DNA of 64,000 bases from Paenibacillus polysaccharolyticus (GTDB lineage: Bacteria; Bacillota; Bacilli; Paenibacillales; Paenibacillaceae): NCBI RefSeq assembly GCF_900102085.1, contig NZ_FMVM01000009.1:62001-126000 (forward strand), read 5' to 3'. The notes below the pieces were generated by a model, which did not search any database, was not told the origin of the DNA, and saw only the letters and a program-made list of their open reading frames with translations. The position numbers and the translations under genes are program-made. Shown here piece by piece: positions 52,470-61,187 of this stretch; positions within the stretch are counted from its first letter, which is position 1, and each line of letters begins with the position of its first letter.

Positions 52470-54272
52470 TCAGGAATACAGACGTTCAAGTTCGTCCACA
52501 AGACTGCCGACATAAGCCACTGCAGTGCGGATTGGTTCAGGACCGGACATATCAACACCTGCAAGCTTCATCAATTCCTGCGGTGCGAGACTGCCCCCGG
52601 ATTTGAGCGCTTCAAGCCAGCGGTCCACGGCGGGTTGCCCTTCCTCTCTAATCTTCTGTGCAGCTGCTGTTGACGCCGTTAAACCTGCTGCATACGTGTA
52701 CGGATACAAGCCCATATAATAATGCGGCTGTCTCATCCACGTCAGCTTGGCACCTTCGTCCACTACCAGCTCCGGCCCCCAGAATTCGGAAAGGATCGCA
52801 CCTTTCAGCTCACTTAACGTCTTAGCAGTAATTGGCTTATCGTTCGACGCGAGTGCATACACCCTACGCTGTAGTTCGCCTTCCAGCAGATGTGTAACAA
52901 AGTTATGATAGTACGTATTCAGCAATTGCAAAATCACCCAACGTCGCATTCTCGGATTTTCAGAACGATTCAACAGATGATCCGCCAGCAACATTTCGTT
53001 CATTGTCGAAGGTGCTTCTATAAAATAAAGAGACGGCCGCGTATTCGTAAGCCTCTGATATTTGCCAGCTAGCATAAAATGGCCCGCATGCCCCACTTCA
53101 TGCGCCAGTGTAAACGCTCCGCGCATGTTATTCGCCCAAGAGATTAAGATGTAGGAGTGCGCGCCATAGATGGAGGAACAGAACGCCCCAGTTGATTTAC
53201 CTGCATTGTCCGCGTAATCTACCCAGCGATCATTAAAGGCTCGTTCAACAATCTCCCCATATTCCGGCCCCAGTACATCCAGCGCCTCACGGATCAACGT
53301 GCACGCTTCATCATAGGTAATCGCCGGACTGAATTCGGCATCCAGCGGAGCCTTGAGATCACAGAACATCAGCTTGTCGAGTCCGAGCTCACGTTTTTTT
53401 AGCGCAGCCAATCTGCGCATATGCGGAGCAAGCTCTTTTTGAATAATATCAAGAACATTATTGTACATTTCCTTGCTCACTTGCTGTGGAGCTAATAACA
53501 TGTCCGTCACGTCTTCATATCCACGTAGACGGGATAACACCACTTGTTTTTTGACCTCAGCAGCATATCCTTCAGCAAAGGTATTTTTGTATTGATTCAA
53601 CGTTTCACAAAAAGAGGAATAAGCGGAACGACGCAACTTGGTATCCGGTGACATCTCGTAATTATTTTCGTAAAAAGACCACGATAATGGACGTGCTTGA
53701 TCCTCACCATCAAATACCTCATCAAAGGTCATATCCGCCAACTTACCGCGTTGATAGATTCGATAGGGGGAATCCAGCACTTCACCAAGTGAAGCAAGCA
53801 CTTTCTCGGTTTCAGGCGAGAGTCGATGAGCTTTTTCTTCAATAAGTCTCTCCAGGCTACGCTTGTACGGTTCGAGACCCGGTAGTTCACTCAAATACTT
53901 CTCTATCGTGCCTTCTGGCAGCGAAACAATCTCGGAGTTGACAAATGACAGACTGGACGACAAGTTAGACAGAATATCACCAGCTTTAGCCGCGTTCTCG
54001 ATATTCACCGGATTCGTGCTGTCCTCGGATTGTTTTAAGCGCGCATACGCTGCCGTTTTACCGATTCGTTCCTGCAAAGCTTCACGAGCATCAAGACAAG
54101 CGAGCAATTGCCCCGCACTTTGACCCAGTGTACCTTTGAATGTTTCAATATCAGCAGCAGCATCCGGTAGCGATAGAAGCTCCTGTTCCCACTGCGCATC
54201 GGTTGCAAATAAATCAGACAAATCCCAGGTTGTTTCTTCCAAAACCTCGGAACGTATATGTATCTTATTCAT
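52470..54272 (-). CDS. pepF: Oligoendopeptidase F (M3B)
   Basis: A 600-residue cytosolic zinc oligopeptidase. The metal-binding motif LAHEVGHAGHF places H391, E392 and H395, and FIEAPSTMNEMLLADHLL supplies the third ligand. The N-terminus TTWDLSDLFATDAQWE is typical of PepF. I start at the ATG at 54272 (MNKIHIRSE); the spacing to GGAGG is 12 bases, and the ATG four codons earlier abuts it. It hydrolyses peptides of about 7-17 residues and may take part in peptide-signal turnover. It is a different subfamily from the M3 enzyme at 14168. Confidence 0.94.
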   Translation of the reverse strand: MNKIHIRSEVLEETTWDLSDLFATDAQWEQELLSLPDAAADIETFKGTLGQSAGQLLACLDAREALQERIGKTAAYARLKQSEDSTNPVNIENAAKAGDILSNLSSSLSFVNSEIVSLPEGTIEKYLSELPGLEPYKRSLERLIEEKAHRLSPETEKVLASLGEVLDSPYRIYQRGKLADMTFDEVFDGEDQARPLSWSFYENNYEMSPDTKLRRSAYSSFCETLNQYKNTFAEGYAAEVKKQVVLSRLRGYEDVTDMLLAPQQVSKEMYNNVLDIIQKELAPHMRRLAALKKRELGLDKLMFCDLKAPLDAEFSPAITYDEACTLIREALDVLGPEYGEIVERAFNDRWVDYADNAGKSTGAFCSSIYGAHSYILISWANNMRGAFTLAHEVGHAGHFMLAGKYQRLTNTRPSLYFIEAPSTMNEMLLADHLLNRSENPRMRRWVILQLLNTYYHNFVTHLLEGELQRRVYALASNDKPITAKTLSELKGAILSEFWGPELVVDEGAKLTWMRQPHYYMGLYPYTYAAGLTASTAAAQKIREEGQPAVDRWLEALKSGGSLAPQELMKLAGVDMSGPEPIRTAVAYVGSLVDELERLYS

Positions 54273-54400
54273 TTTGATTGTCATCCTCCTTGCATTTCCA
54301 ATATCTCTCATCGTACCATACTCTGCCAATCGATACATGACATCTCCTGATTATGAGACTTTTGGTTTAAATCTGCAGAAATCAATCCGGCTGGAAAAGT

Positions 54401-54442
54401 AAAAAAACGTCAAGCACCGGAAGTGTCCAGTTTACTCAACGT
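54401..54442 (-). terminator. Possible terminator after hxlR
   Basis: On the minus strand AACGTTGAG and CTTGACGTT pair with two mismatches around a long loop and are followed by TTTTT. Confidence 0.4.
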
Positions 54443-54492
54443 TTCGTTAATCGATCATTCATTTCTGATTCTTATAGATATTCAATGGTGTT

Positions 54493-54867
54493 CTATAAGA
54501 TATTCATTTCATCCGGTTTCCAGATGACATTCTCACCGTAGTTTTTACCCCAGTTATACATCGCATGTAACACCGGCATTAGACTCTGCCCATGATCCGT
54601 TAGTGAATATTCGACTCGGGGCGGAACTTCGGCGTACACTTTGCGTTCCACCAGTTTGTCCTCCTCCAGCTCCCGTAGCTGGTTGGTCAGCATCTTTTGC
54701 GTGATATGGGGGATCAGGCGTTTCAACTCACTGAAACGTTTGGTGCCCTCCAGACCCAAATGCCACAATATAATCAGTTTCCACTTACCGCCAATCACCG
54801 CCAGCGTTAATTCCTTTTCACAGTTGATTTCTTTTAAATTAATGCGTTCTTTGACTTCGGACGCCAT
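54493..54867 (-). CDS. hxlR: HxlR-type winged-helix regulator
   Basis: The 124-residue product closely resembles HxlR of B. subtilis: [19 protein letters not shown], then the recognition-helix region [18 protein letters not shown] and the wing [12 protein letters not shown]. HxlR activates hxlAB when formaldehyde is present, sensing it through the conserved N-terminal cysteine (in INCEKEL). Here the gene is downstream of hxlA and hxlB on the same strand, separated by a terminator, rather than divergent as in B. subtilis. Neighbourhood and sequence both support the name. Confidence 0.9.
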   Translation of the reverse strand: MASEVKERINLKEINCEKELTLAVIGGKWKLIILWHLGLEGTKRFSELKRLIPHITQKMLTNQLRELEEDKLVERKVYAEVPPRVEYSLTDHGQSLMPVLHAMYNWGKNYGENVIWKPDEMNIL

Positions 54868-54963
54868 GGCTCCAAGCCCCCTTTATCTCGTACGATATCA
54901 AACTCTAATACTTCATTTTACTACAGTACGGATCGAATGCAAAGTTCGCTCATCTTTTTCACA

Positions 54964-55005
54964 GAAAAGACCGCAATCCTTGCAATAGCACAGGATTCCG
55001 GTCTA
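54964..55005 (-). terminator. Terminator after hxlB
   Basis: On the minus strand AGACCGGAATCCT and AGGATTGCGGTCT pair with one mismatch around an 11-base loop and are followed by TTTT. Confidence 0.75.
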
Positions 55006-55048
55006 CTTCATTTTTAGCTATATTAAACGCGTGAGCACTTCAATCGAA

Positions 55049-55612
55049 CTACTCCAGATTCGCGTGCCGGCTGAACATATCTGCACCAGTCATGCCCTTC
55101 ATCTCCATCATGGTGAGGATCAACGCATCCATGCTGAGCAACAAGGATTGTTCAAACAAGGAACCCATAGGCTGAATGGTAACATCCGCTCCGGCTCCCG
55201 CCGCATCCTCTTTTGCAGAGGCAGGTAGCCGAACGACCACTTGTGCCAGCTGTGCAATTGTGGAATCCGGCTTAATTGTGATTAAGCCTACAGGTGCACT
55301 CGCTTGATTCGCCTTTCTTGCCATGGCAACCAGCCCGCCTGTCTCTCCAGAACCAGAGCATAGCAGCAGGAAATCTGCTGAGCTAATCCCTGGCGTCACC
55401 GTCTCTCCTACGACATAAACGGTAAGTCCCATCTGCATCAATCGCATCGCGAATGCTTTTCCCATGAGACCTGAACGACCCGCTCCAGCTACAAAAATGC
55501 GTTCCGCTGCTAACACCTGCTCGGCCATTGCCTGCATCTCGGTATCATCAAGCTGGCTTAACGTGCGTTCCAGTTCCTTCAGGATATCTGCGGCGTATTG
55601 TTTGCTGCTCAT
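55049..55612 (-). CDS. hxlB: 6-phospho-3-hexuloisomerase
   Basis: A 187-residue SIS-domain isomerase that converts D-arabino-hex-3-ulose-6-phosphate into fructose-6-phosphate, the second step of the ribulose monophosphate route of formaldehyde fixation. IFVAGAGRSGLMGKAFAMRL and LLCSGSGETGGL are the SIS signatures, and QPMGSLFEQSLLL and the C-terminal HANLE match B. subtilis HxlB. I start at the ATG at 55612 with AAGGG upstream, four bases after the hxlA stop. Confidence 0.94.
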   Translation of the reverse strand: MSSKQYAADILKELERTLSQLDDTEMQAMAEQVLAAERIFVAGAGRSGLMGKAFAMRLMQMGLTVYVVGETVTPGISSADFLLLCSGSGETGGLVAMARKANQASAPVGLITIKPDSTIAQLAQVVVRLPASAKEDAAGAGADVTIQPMGSLFEQSLLLSMDALILTMMEMKGMTGADMFSRHANLE

Positions 55613-55616
55613 CAGC

Positions 55617-56249
55617 TTACCCTTGCTGGACAAGGCGCTGCATTTCGGATGCTACAGCTGCTTTGTCTGCTTGCCCTGTAATACCGCCACCAACGATGAC
55701 CAAGTCAGGTTGTGCTTTCACAACTTCTGGCAATGTGTCCAATTTGATACCACCAGCAACCGCAGTTTTTGCATTTTTCACTGCACCTTTGATCGTTTGC
55801 AGGTCTTCGAAAGGACTTTGTCCAACCGCTTGCAGGTCATAACCGGTGTGAACGCAGATATAGTCTACGCCCAGAGCGTCAACTTCACGTGCACGTTGTT
55901 CCAGGTTAGGCACGTTGATCATATCCACGAGAACTTCTTTGTTTTGCTTTTTCGCTTCTTCTACAGCACCTTTGATCGTCATATCGTTACTTGCACCCAG
56001 CACGGTGATCAAGTCTGCGCCCGCTTCAGCTGCTTTCATAATTTCATATCCGCCAGCGTCCATAATTTTCAGGTCTGCAAGAACTTGCAGGTTAGGATAA
56101 GCTTCCTTCATTGCTTTTACAGCATGCAATCCTTCGTTAATAATAATCGGTGTGCCGATCTCAACGATATCAATATATTGTTCAACTTCTTTAACCAATG
56201 CGATACCTTCCGGGATGTTAACCAAATCAAGTGCGAGTTGTAATTTCAT
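55617..56249 (-). CDS. hxlA: 3-hexulose-6-phosphate synthase
   Basis: A 210-residue TIM-barrel enzyme of the orotidine-decarboxylase superfamily that joins formaldehyde and ribulose-5-phosphate. MKLQLALDLVNIPEGIAL, EIGTPIIINEG, LADLKIMDAGGYE (with the catalytic D-x-K-x-x-D) and GGGITGQADKAAV are the family blocks. It is the first gene of hxlAB. The region upstream is unusual in holding a 186-bp hairpin repeat between the gene and its most likely promoter. Confidence 0.95.
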   Translation of the reverse strand: MKLQLALDLVNIPEGIALVKEVEQYIDIVEIGTPIIINEGLHAVKAMKEAYPNLQVLADLKIMDAGGYEIMKAAEAGADLITVLGASNDMTIKGAVEEAKKQNKEVLVDMINVPNLEQRAREVDALGVDYICVHTGYDLQAVGQSPFEDLQTIKGAVKNAKTAVAGGIKLDTLPEVVKAQPDLVIVGGGITGQADKAAVASEMQRLVQQG

Positions 56250-56291
56250 GTTTTATGTCTCCTTTGTATTTGAGGTTGATTAATGATGCTG

Positions 56292-56477
56292 TATAAGTTG
56301 AAATAAAGATTTACACAGTCCACTCCGATGACAGAAGAACCTTCCAATCGCTGTTATCCCCAGATTTTTTTGATTCCCTTTTCCAAAGGGAAAAATCCGG
56401 TGATAAAGGCGAACGCTTCGCTTTACCAGGTTTCTTCTGTCCTCTCCGTTAACGTGTAAAAAATAGTTCAACTTATA
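56292..56477. repeat. Copy B of hairpin-forming intergenic repeat (MITE-like)
   Basis: A 186-bp element with perfect 11-bp terminal inverted repeats TATAAGTTGAA (56292-56302) and TTCAACTTATA (56467-56477). Inner pairs include TTTACAC/GTGTAAA, GACAGAAGAA with TTCTTCTGTC, and CCTTT/AAAGG at the centre, so the whole element can fold as one long hairpin. It has about 65 bp more than copy A (27973-28093) and shares its central AAAGGCGAACGCTTCGCTT (one mismatch) with copy C (3575-3654). No open frame or transposase is inside. Confidence 0.8.
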
Positions 56478-56565
56478 TAGATCCAAATGTTTATTTTTAC
56501 CGCCAATGATCCGTTGCTGAGGCCAGCATCTCGTAATGGTGGTTGCTAGTTCATTGTAGAGCCTG

Positions 56566-56622
56566 ACTATCCATTCAGGAAGTACGCACTTTCAAGTGAG
56601 GTAGTTACTTGGACGAAACTAA
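56566..56622 (-). promoter_or_regulatory. Possible hxlAB promoter and HxlR operator
   Basis: On the minus strand AAGTAACTACCTCACTTGAAAG leads to a -35-like TTGAAA (56590-56595) and, 18 bases on, GATAGT (56566-56571). AAGTAACT and AAGTGCGTACTT form repeated half-sites like those of HxlR-family regulators. The site lies about 320 bases before hxlA, with repeat B between. Confidence 0.35.
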
Positions 56623-56781
56623 TGGATATTTGACGTTGTTATACGAATCCTATCTTGAGATACATCTATCTTCATCTATTCTACAGTCAGTGCTATTTAC
56701 GAACAGCGTATTGTTTGTACAACATCAATGATGTAGGTTTCTTACAATGGATGTTATTCACTTTTCATAAAGTCTTTTATC

Positions 56782-56826
56782 AAAAAGAAAAAGAAGAACC
56801 CTGTCTTTTCAGGCAGGATTCTTCTT
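56782..56826 (-). terminator. Terminator after lactonase gene
   Basis: AAGAAGAACCCTGTCT and AGGCAGGATTCTTCTT pair with two mismatches around TTTC; on the minus strand TTTTTCTTTTTG follows. Confidence 0.85.
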
Positions 56827-56882
56827 GATTTTTCATAGCAGCATAAGCGCTGTATGTTCCTATCTATTTATCCATCGACCTC

Positions 56883-57965
56883 TTACAGATATACGGGTTT
56901 CACACATACCGGCTTGGACACACCTGTACTGTGACCTGTGTATTTCAGGCGACCGCTCTCCTGATCTACTGTAAAGGTAACCATGTTGTTTGTATCACGG
57001 TTAGCCGCAATCAGCAGTTTACCATTCGGTGTCAATGCGAAATGACGCGGGTGCTGTCCTTCTGCGGAGACATGCTCTACCAGGCTCAGATGACCTTTGT
57101 CTGCATCTACTGCAAATACGACGATGCTGTCATGTCCACGGTTGGAACCATACACAAAACGGCCATCGTTCGAAACCGTAATCTCAGCAGTAGTATTCTC
57201 AGCGCCGTCATAGCCGTCTGGAAGCGTTGAAATATTGGAGATTTCGGTCAGCGTACCCGCAGCTGCATCATACTTGTAAGATGTGATAGACGAATCCACT
57301 TCGTTGATCACATAAGCAAATTGAGCATTCGGATGGAACGCCAAGTGGCGTGGTCCTGCGCCCGGATGAGTTTTCGTTTCACTGTGAAGCACCAGTTCAT
57401 TGGTGTCTGCGTTAATGGAGTAGATCGCAATTTTATCTGCGCCCAAATCCTGTACCATCATATATTTACCATCCGGGCTGAAGAATGCCGAGTGCACATG
57501 TGGCTTGTCCTGACGCTCAGGATGTGCCCCGTGTCCTTCATGTTTCTTCTCGTCCAGAAGTGCTCCAACTTCACCATTATCTGTAAGGGCTTGAAGTCCT
57601 ACCAATCCACCGTGATAGCTGGACAGGATCAAATATTTACCGGAAGGGTCACGCTGAATGTGGCATGGCGGAGCAGAGATGGAGTCTTTGCGATTGAGCA
57701 AAGTCAATTTACCTGTCGAAGGATCTACGCTCAGTGCTACCGCTTCAGACATTTTATTGCCCTCGGCAGACGCCGTTTCACCAATCGCATATAGCTTGTT
57801 TGCTTGCGCATCCACGTTAACAAACGTCGGGTTTTTCACGCCCGAAATGCCGTCCAGCTTCGCCAGACTGCCTGTATCCTCATTTAATTCATATGCGTAA
57901 ATGCCCTCATTTTCCGCTTCGGCATAAGAGCCGACTAGTACGAGCAAGCGTTTTGATTCACTCAT
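56883..57965 (-). CDS. Lactonase-family seven-bladed beta-propeller (6-phosphogluconolactonase-like)
   Basis: From the ATG at 57965 (GGAGG eight bases upstream) the protein has 360 residues. It shows the Pgl/YkgB-type propeller repeats: LVGSYAEAENEGIYAYEL at the start, then KNPTFVNVD, PCHIQRDPSGKYLILSSYHGG, GAGPRHLAFHPNAQFAYV and EGQHPRHFALTPNGKLLIAA. It probably hydrolyses 6-phosphogluconolactone or another sugar lactone in the cytosol. It is next to hxlAB, which feeds sugar phosphates, but has its own promoter and terminator. Confidence 0.88.
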   Translation of the reverse strand: MSESKRLLVLVGSYAEAENEGIYAYELNEDTGSLAKLDGISGVKNPTFVNVDAQANKLYAIGETASAEGNKMSEAVALSVDPSTGKLTLLNRKDSISAPPCHIQRDPSGKYLILSSYHGGLVGLQALTDNGEVGALLDEKKHEGHGAHPERQDKPHVHSAFFSPDGKYMMVQDLGADKIAIYSINADTNELVLHSETKTHPGAGPRHLAFHPNAQFAYVINEVDSSITSYKYDAAAGTLTEISNISTLPDGYDGAENTTAEITVSNDGRFVYGSNRGHDSIVVFAVDADKGHLSLVEHVSAEGQHPRHFALTPNGKLLIAANRDTNNMVTFTVDQESGRLKYTGHSTGVSKPVCVKPVYL

Positions 57966-58011
57966 TACAGTTTCCTCCTCTATGTGTATGTAATCTTGTT
58001 GCACCTCTTCT

Positions 58012-58040
58012 ATAATAAATCTGCCATATCAAAATAGCAA
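58012..58040 (-). promoter_or_regulatory. Sigma-A-type promoter of lactonase gene
   Basis: On the minus strand TTGCTA (58035-58040) and TATTAT (58012-58017) are separated by 17 bases, about 45 bases before the start codon. Confidence 0.5.
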
Positions 58041-58187
58041 TCGGACCCCTGCTCACTCCACCGGTGCCTGCCATGTTTAACGCAATGAAATGCGTATCTG
58101 TATAAGGATTGTGTCCTTATACATTCAACTGTCGAGCATTTCCTGCTATGATAAGATAGGTTTTTCATCTAGAAAGGACTGAACAGA

Positions 58188-59117
58188 TTGTTTACCTCGT
58201 TTTTCATTACGCTCTATCATGTGTTCCTACCCATATCCTTGCCCGTCATTGGCGGAATATTGTTAAAACATTTCAAGGACTGGGATACACGGCCGCTTTC
58301 GGCATTTTCACTCTATATTTTAAGTCCTGCGCTTATCTTCCATACCCTGCTACACGCAGAGATTACCTGGACGGATGTTACAAGCACTTTCTGGTTTTCT
58401 ATCCTTAACTTGATCGCCCTCTGGGCTCTCGCTGAGATCATAAGCAGAATCTTTGGTCTGGGTGCACCTGAAAAAGCAGGACTGACCCTCGTTTCCACAT
58501 TTACCAACTGTGTGAACTACGGGCTCCCGCTTGTGTTGCTTGCCTTTGGTCAACTTGGACTGGACAAGGCTTCGGTCTACGTCATTGGACAGATGATCAT
58601 CGTCAATACGGTAGGTATCTTCTTTGCCGCAAGATCCGAATTCACGGTAAAAAACGCGATGCTGTCCGTATTCCGCATGCCTACCATCTACGCAGCTGTG
58701 ATCGCAGTCATCATGCGGAGCTCGGGTATCTCCCTTCCTGATGCTCTGGATGGGGGCGTTTCGATGATGGCTACCGGTTATTCTCCCATTGTCTTGGCGA
58801 TTCTGGGCGCACAGATGTTACGACCCAAAGGAGATACAGCACCTTGGCAATCGAATGTTCGTAAGGCTTTTTGGGCCGGACTTGTTGTCAGGCTGGTTGC
58901 AGCACCGATTTTAGCCTGGCTTATACTGAAAGCACTGCAAGTCGAAGGAACATTACTCCCTGTGTTGCTTATCCTTGCCTCGATGCCAACCGCAGTGAAC
59001 GCTGTTATTTTGGCTGAACAGTTCGGTGCATCTCCGCAATTTGTATCCCGCTGCATTCTGTGGACTACCGCTGTTTCCATGGTCTTCCTGCCAATTATGA
59101 TTGTGATGTCTTCCTGA
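58188..59117 (+). CDS. AEC-family (auxin efflux carrier-like) transporter
   Basis: The 309-residue integral membrane protein has about ten hydrophobic helices and the AEC pattern: LPVIGGILLKHF near the N-terminus, STFTNCVNYGLPLVLLAFG with the conserved Asn/Pro break in helix 4, and the second repeat ILASMPTAVNAVILAEQFG. Members export organic acids such as malate or auxin-like compounds. The start is TTG with AAGGA nine bases upstream. Its 3' end overlaps the convergent DUF2062 gene by 23 bases. Confidence 0.9.
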   Translation: MFTSFFITLYHVFLPISLPVIGGILLKHFKDWDTRPLSAFSLYILSPALIFHTLLHAEITWTDVTSTFWFSILNLIALWALAEIISRIFGLGAPEKAGLTLVSTFTNCVNYGLPLVLLAFGQLGLDKASVYVIGQMIIVNTVGIFFAARSEFTVKNAMLSVFRMPTIYAAVIAVIMRSSGISLPDALDGGVSMMATGYSPIVLAILGAQMLRPKGDTAPWQSNVRKAFWAGLVVRLVAAPILAWLILKALQVEGTLLPVLLILASMPTAVNAVILAEQFGASPQFVSRCILWTTAVSMVFLPIMIVMSS

Positions 59118-59691
59118 TCAGTACAGACGCTGTGCTAAGGCCTGAAGCGTTTGCCGCTTGGCGGCGCTTCTCCAGCCGGCGTTCATGCCGCCGATGAAGA
59201 GCTCTGACATAGAAGTATTTGACGACGAAATACGAAATGAATCCCAAAATTAACCCGAGCACACTCATACCTGCCAGGATATCAAGTCCACCGAGCAGCA
59301 ATTCACTTACCGCTGACCAGTTTCCATGAAACAGTTCCCTCCAAGCGCTCTCATGCATAGGTCCCTGTCCCATACTGTGCGCTGGCAAAATCCATGAACC
59401 TATCTGTTTCGCAAGCGGCATAAGAATAATCGGCAGAAATGTCAGCTTGCCCACAACGTTGCCTACAATGGCCGCTGGCATGGAGCCGCCAGACAAACGA
59501 ACGATCGGATAAAACACAAGGTAAATCAGGGATGCAGTCGAGATTACGATCAGTTCGAGACCGAACCCTATAGCAAATCCGGTAGATACCTTATGAGCAC
59601 CACCCGGAGCACGTAAAAGTTTGAGAAAATTCAGTTTCATTGCACGAGTCAAACGTGCCATTCGATTGGGTTTGCGCTTCTGGTTTTTCAT
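59095..59691 (-). CDS. DUF2062 domain membrane protein
   Basis: The 198-residue protein has a basic N-terminus, three or four membrane segments and the DUF2062 pattern (GGAHKVSTGFAIGFGLELIV, GNVVGKLTFLPIILMPLAKQIG). A basic tail (RRHERRLEKRR) follows the last helix. Function is unknown; the DUF2062 domain also occurs fused to glycosyltransferases elsewhere. The gene converges on and overlaps the AEC transporter gene by 23 bases. Confidence 0.85.
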   Translation of the reverse strand: MKNQKRKPNRMARLTRAMKLNFLKLLRAPGGAHKVSTGFAIGFGLELIVISTASLIYLVFYPIVRLSGGSMPAAIVGNVVGKLTFLPIILMPLAKQIGSWILPAHSMGQGPMHESAWRELFHGNWSAVSELLLGGLDILAGMSVLGLILGFISYFVVKYFYVRALHRRHERRLEKRRQAANASGLSTASVLIRKTSQS

Positions 59692-59749
59692 CCTGAATTT
59701 CTCCTTATTTGCACAAATGACGAATCATGTCGTCTACCCACCAATTATA

Positions 59750-60208
59750 TCACAATGCGTCAGCTCCAGTGGTTACAATCACCGGACAGGTTTCCATCCT
59801 CACATTGCCAGATACTGCCCGAGAGATCATACAGGATGCTTCTGCCTTATGCGCCAGCTTCTCGGCCTTACTCAGATCCGATTCGGATGTATCTTGTGGA
59901 AGCACAATTCGCGGCTTGTGCACGATACGTTCATACGTAAAGATGTTATTAGTCACATCCACCGTTGCCTCCGATTCCAGCGTCAGCTCGTCAGGTGTAA
60001 TATCTGAACGCTCCAGCATCGCCGCAAGGGTAATCAGGTAACAGGTTGCCGCTGCCCCCAGTAACATCTCGTCCGGGTTCGTTCCTGTACCAGGACCGCC
60101 CATCTCCTGCGGGATCGAAATGACGGTTTTCAAACCTCCTGCATCAATCGTGCCCTCACTGTTACGTCCGCCATTCCATACCGCCTTTAAGTGAAACGGA
60201 TGTTTCAT
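59750..60208 (-). CDS. OsmC/Ohr-family peroxide-reducing protein
   Basis: The 152-residue protein is an OsmC-like peroxidase. The two catalytic cysteines are in GAAATCYLITLAAML and AEASCMISRAVSGN. MGGPGTGTNPDEMLLGAA is the usual lead-in. It reduces organic peroxides in the cytosol through a thiol cycle. SACYE-type motifs of the YhfA/Ohr group fit only partly, so the exact subfamily is open. I start at the second ATG (60208), nine bases after AAGGA. Confidence 0.9.
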   Translation of the reverse strand: MKHPFHLKAVWNGGRNSEGTIDAGGLKTVISIPQEMGGPGTGTNPDEMLLGAAATCYLITLAAMLERSDITPDELTLESEATVDVTNNIFTYERIVHKPRIVLPQDTSESDLSKAEKLAHKAEASCMISRAVSGNVRMETCPVIVTTGADAL

Positions 60209-60250
60209 TGTCATCGATCCTTTCTGTACCGTTTATATAAGTTTATTCCG

Positions 60251-61018
60251 TCACACACGTATACACGGAATTTGAAGTTCGTTCAGTGCGTTGACATGCT
60301 CATCCTGCACACCCTGATCGGTGATGACCTTCCCAACACTCTCCATGCCAGCTACCCTTGTAAAAGCTTGAATGTTAAATTTGCTCGAATCAGCTAGCAA
60401 AATAACCTCGTCAGCAATATGAATCATTTTCTGCTTCACCAAAGCCTGTAGTTCATTCGACTCGCTGATGCCCTTGGTCAGATGTACGCCTTTGCAAGAC
60501 AAAAACACTTTATCCACATGATACGTATCCAGCGAGCGCTCTGCGAGCGGTCCGACAAAGGATAAGGATTTGGATGCAAGCTGTCCACCTGTAGCAATGA
60601 CGCGAATCTGTTCTTTCGTACTGAGCTCAGCGGCAACCTTAATTGAATTGGTTAACACCGTCAGCGGAATATTGGGCAGTCCAGCTGCCATATACCACGC
60701 GGTAGTGCTTGCATCCAAAGCAATCCGGTCACCAGGCTCCACCAGCTTCACTGCTTCGCTTGCAATGCGACGCTTCTCATCGGCATAAGCAACAGCACGC
60801 TCGGGATATGGAATCTCGGTTTGCGATTCATCCTTGTATTTCACACTCACCGCTCCACCATGCGAGCGTCTGAGCCTGCCCGCCTGCTCCAGCTTGTCCA
60901 GATCACGGCGAATCGTTTCTTCGGTCACTCCACAGCGCTCACTAAGCTCAGTGACACGCATGCTTCCATGCGCATCCACCCATTCCACAATTTTTTCATA
61001 ACGTTCCGCAACGAGCAT
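60251..61018 (-). CDS. DeoR-family transcriptional regulator (paralogue of 49371)
   Basis: A 255-residue DeoR protein with the same blocks as the rhaB-linked one: VTEETIRRDLDKLEQAGRLR, RSHGGAVSVK, LSFVGPLAERSLDTYHVDK, FLSCKGVHLTKG and SESNELQALVKQKM. It ends near the OsmC gene and follows the old yellow enzyme gene on the same strand after 170 bases. Its sugar-phosphate effector and targets are unknown. I start at the third codon of the frame (61018), nine bases from GGAG. Confidence 0.92.
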   Translation of the reverse strand: MLVAERYEKIVEWVDAHGSMRVTELSERCGVTEETIRRDLDKLEQAGRLRRSHGGAVSVKYKDESQTEIPYPERAVAYADEKRRIASEAVKLVEPGDRIALDASTTAWYMAAGLPNIPLTVLTNSIKVAAELSTKEQIRVIATGGQLASKSLSFVGPLAERSLDTYHVDKVFLSCKGVHLTKGISESNELQALVKQKMIHIADEVILLADSSKFNIQAFTRVAGMESVGKVITDQGVQDEHVNALNELQIPCIRV

Positions 61019-61142
61019 CTTCATTCACTCCAAACCGTTAATATACCAATTAATCCTGTTCCCCCATCATACCATAGAGCGGTTGGAAGGAGAATTTCAC
61101 ACATCTACAAGAATTGACGTCCATAAACATTCATGCATATGC

Positions 61143-61167
61143 AAAAAGAGGAGGCTTTCGCCTCCTC
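61143..61167 (-). terminator. Terminator after old yellow enzyme gene
   Basis: GAGGAGGC-TTTC-GCCTCCTC (61148-61167), perfect eight-base stem, followed by TTTTT on the minus strand. Confidence 0.9.
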
Positions 61168-61187
61168 CATCCAGTCATTCCGATAAA

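Noticed and set aside
55464..56243. 259-codon open frame on the plus strand opposite hxlA/hxlB
   Set aside because: Antisense to two well-conserved genes, with low-complexity Phe/Cys/His-rich product.
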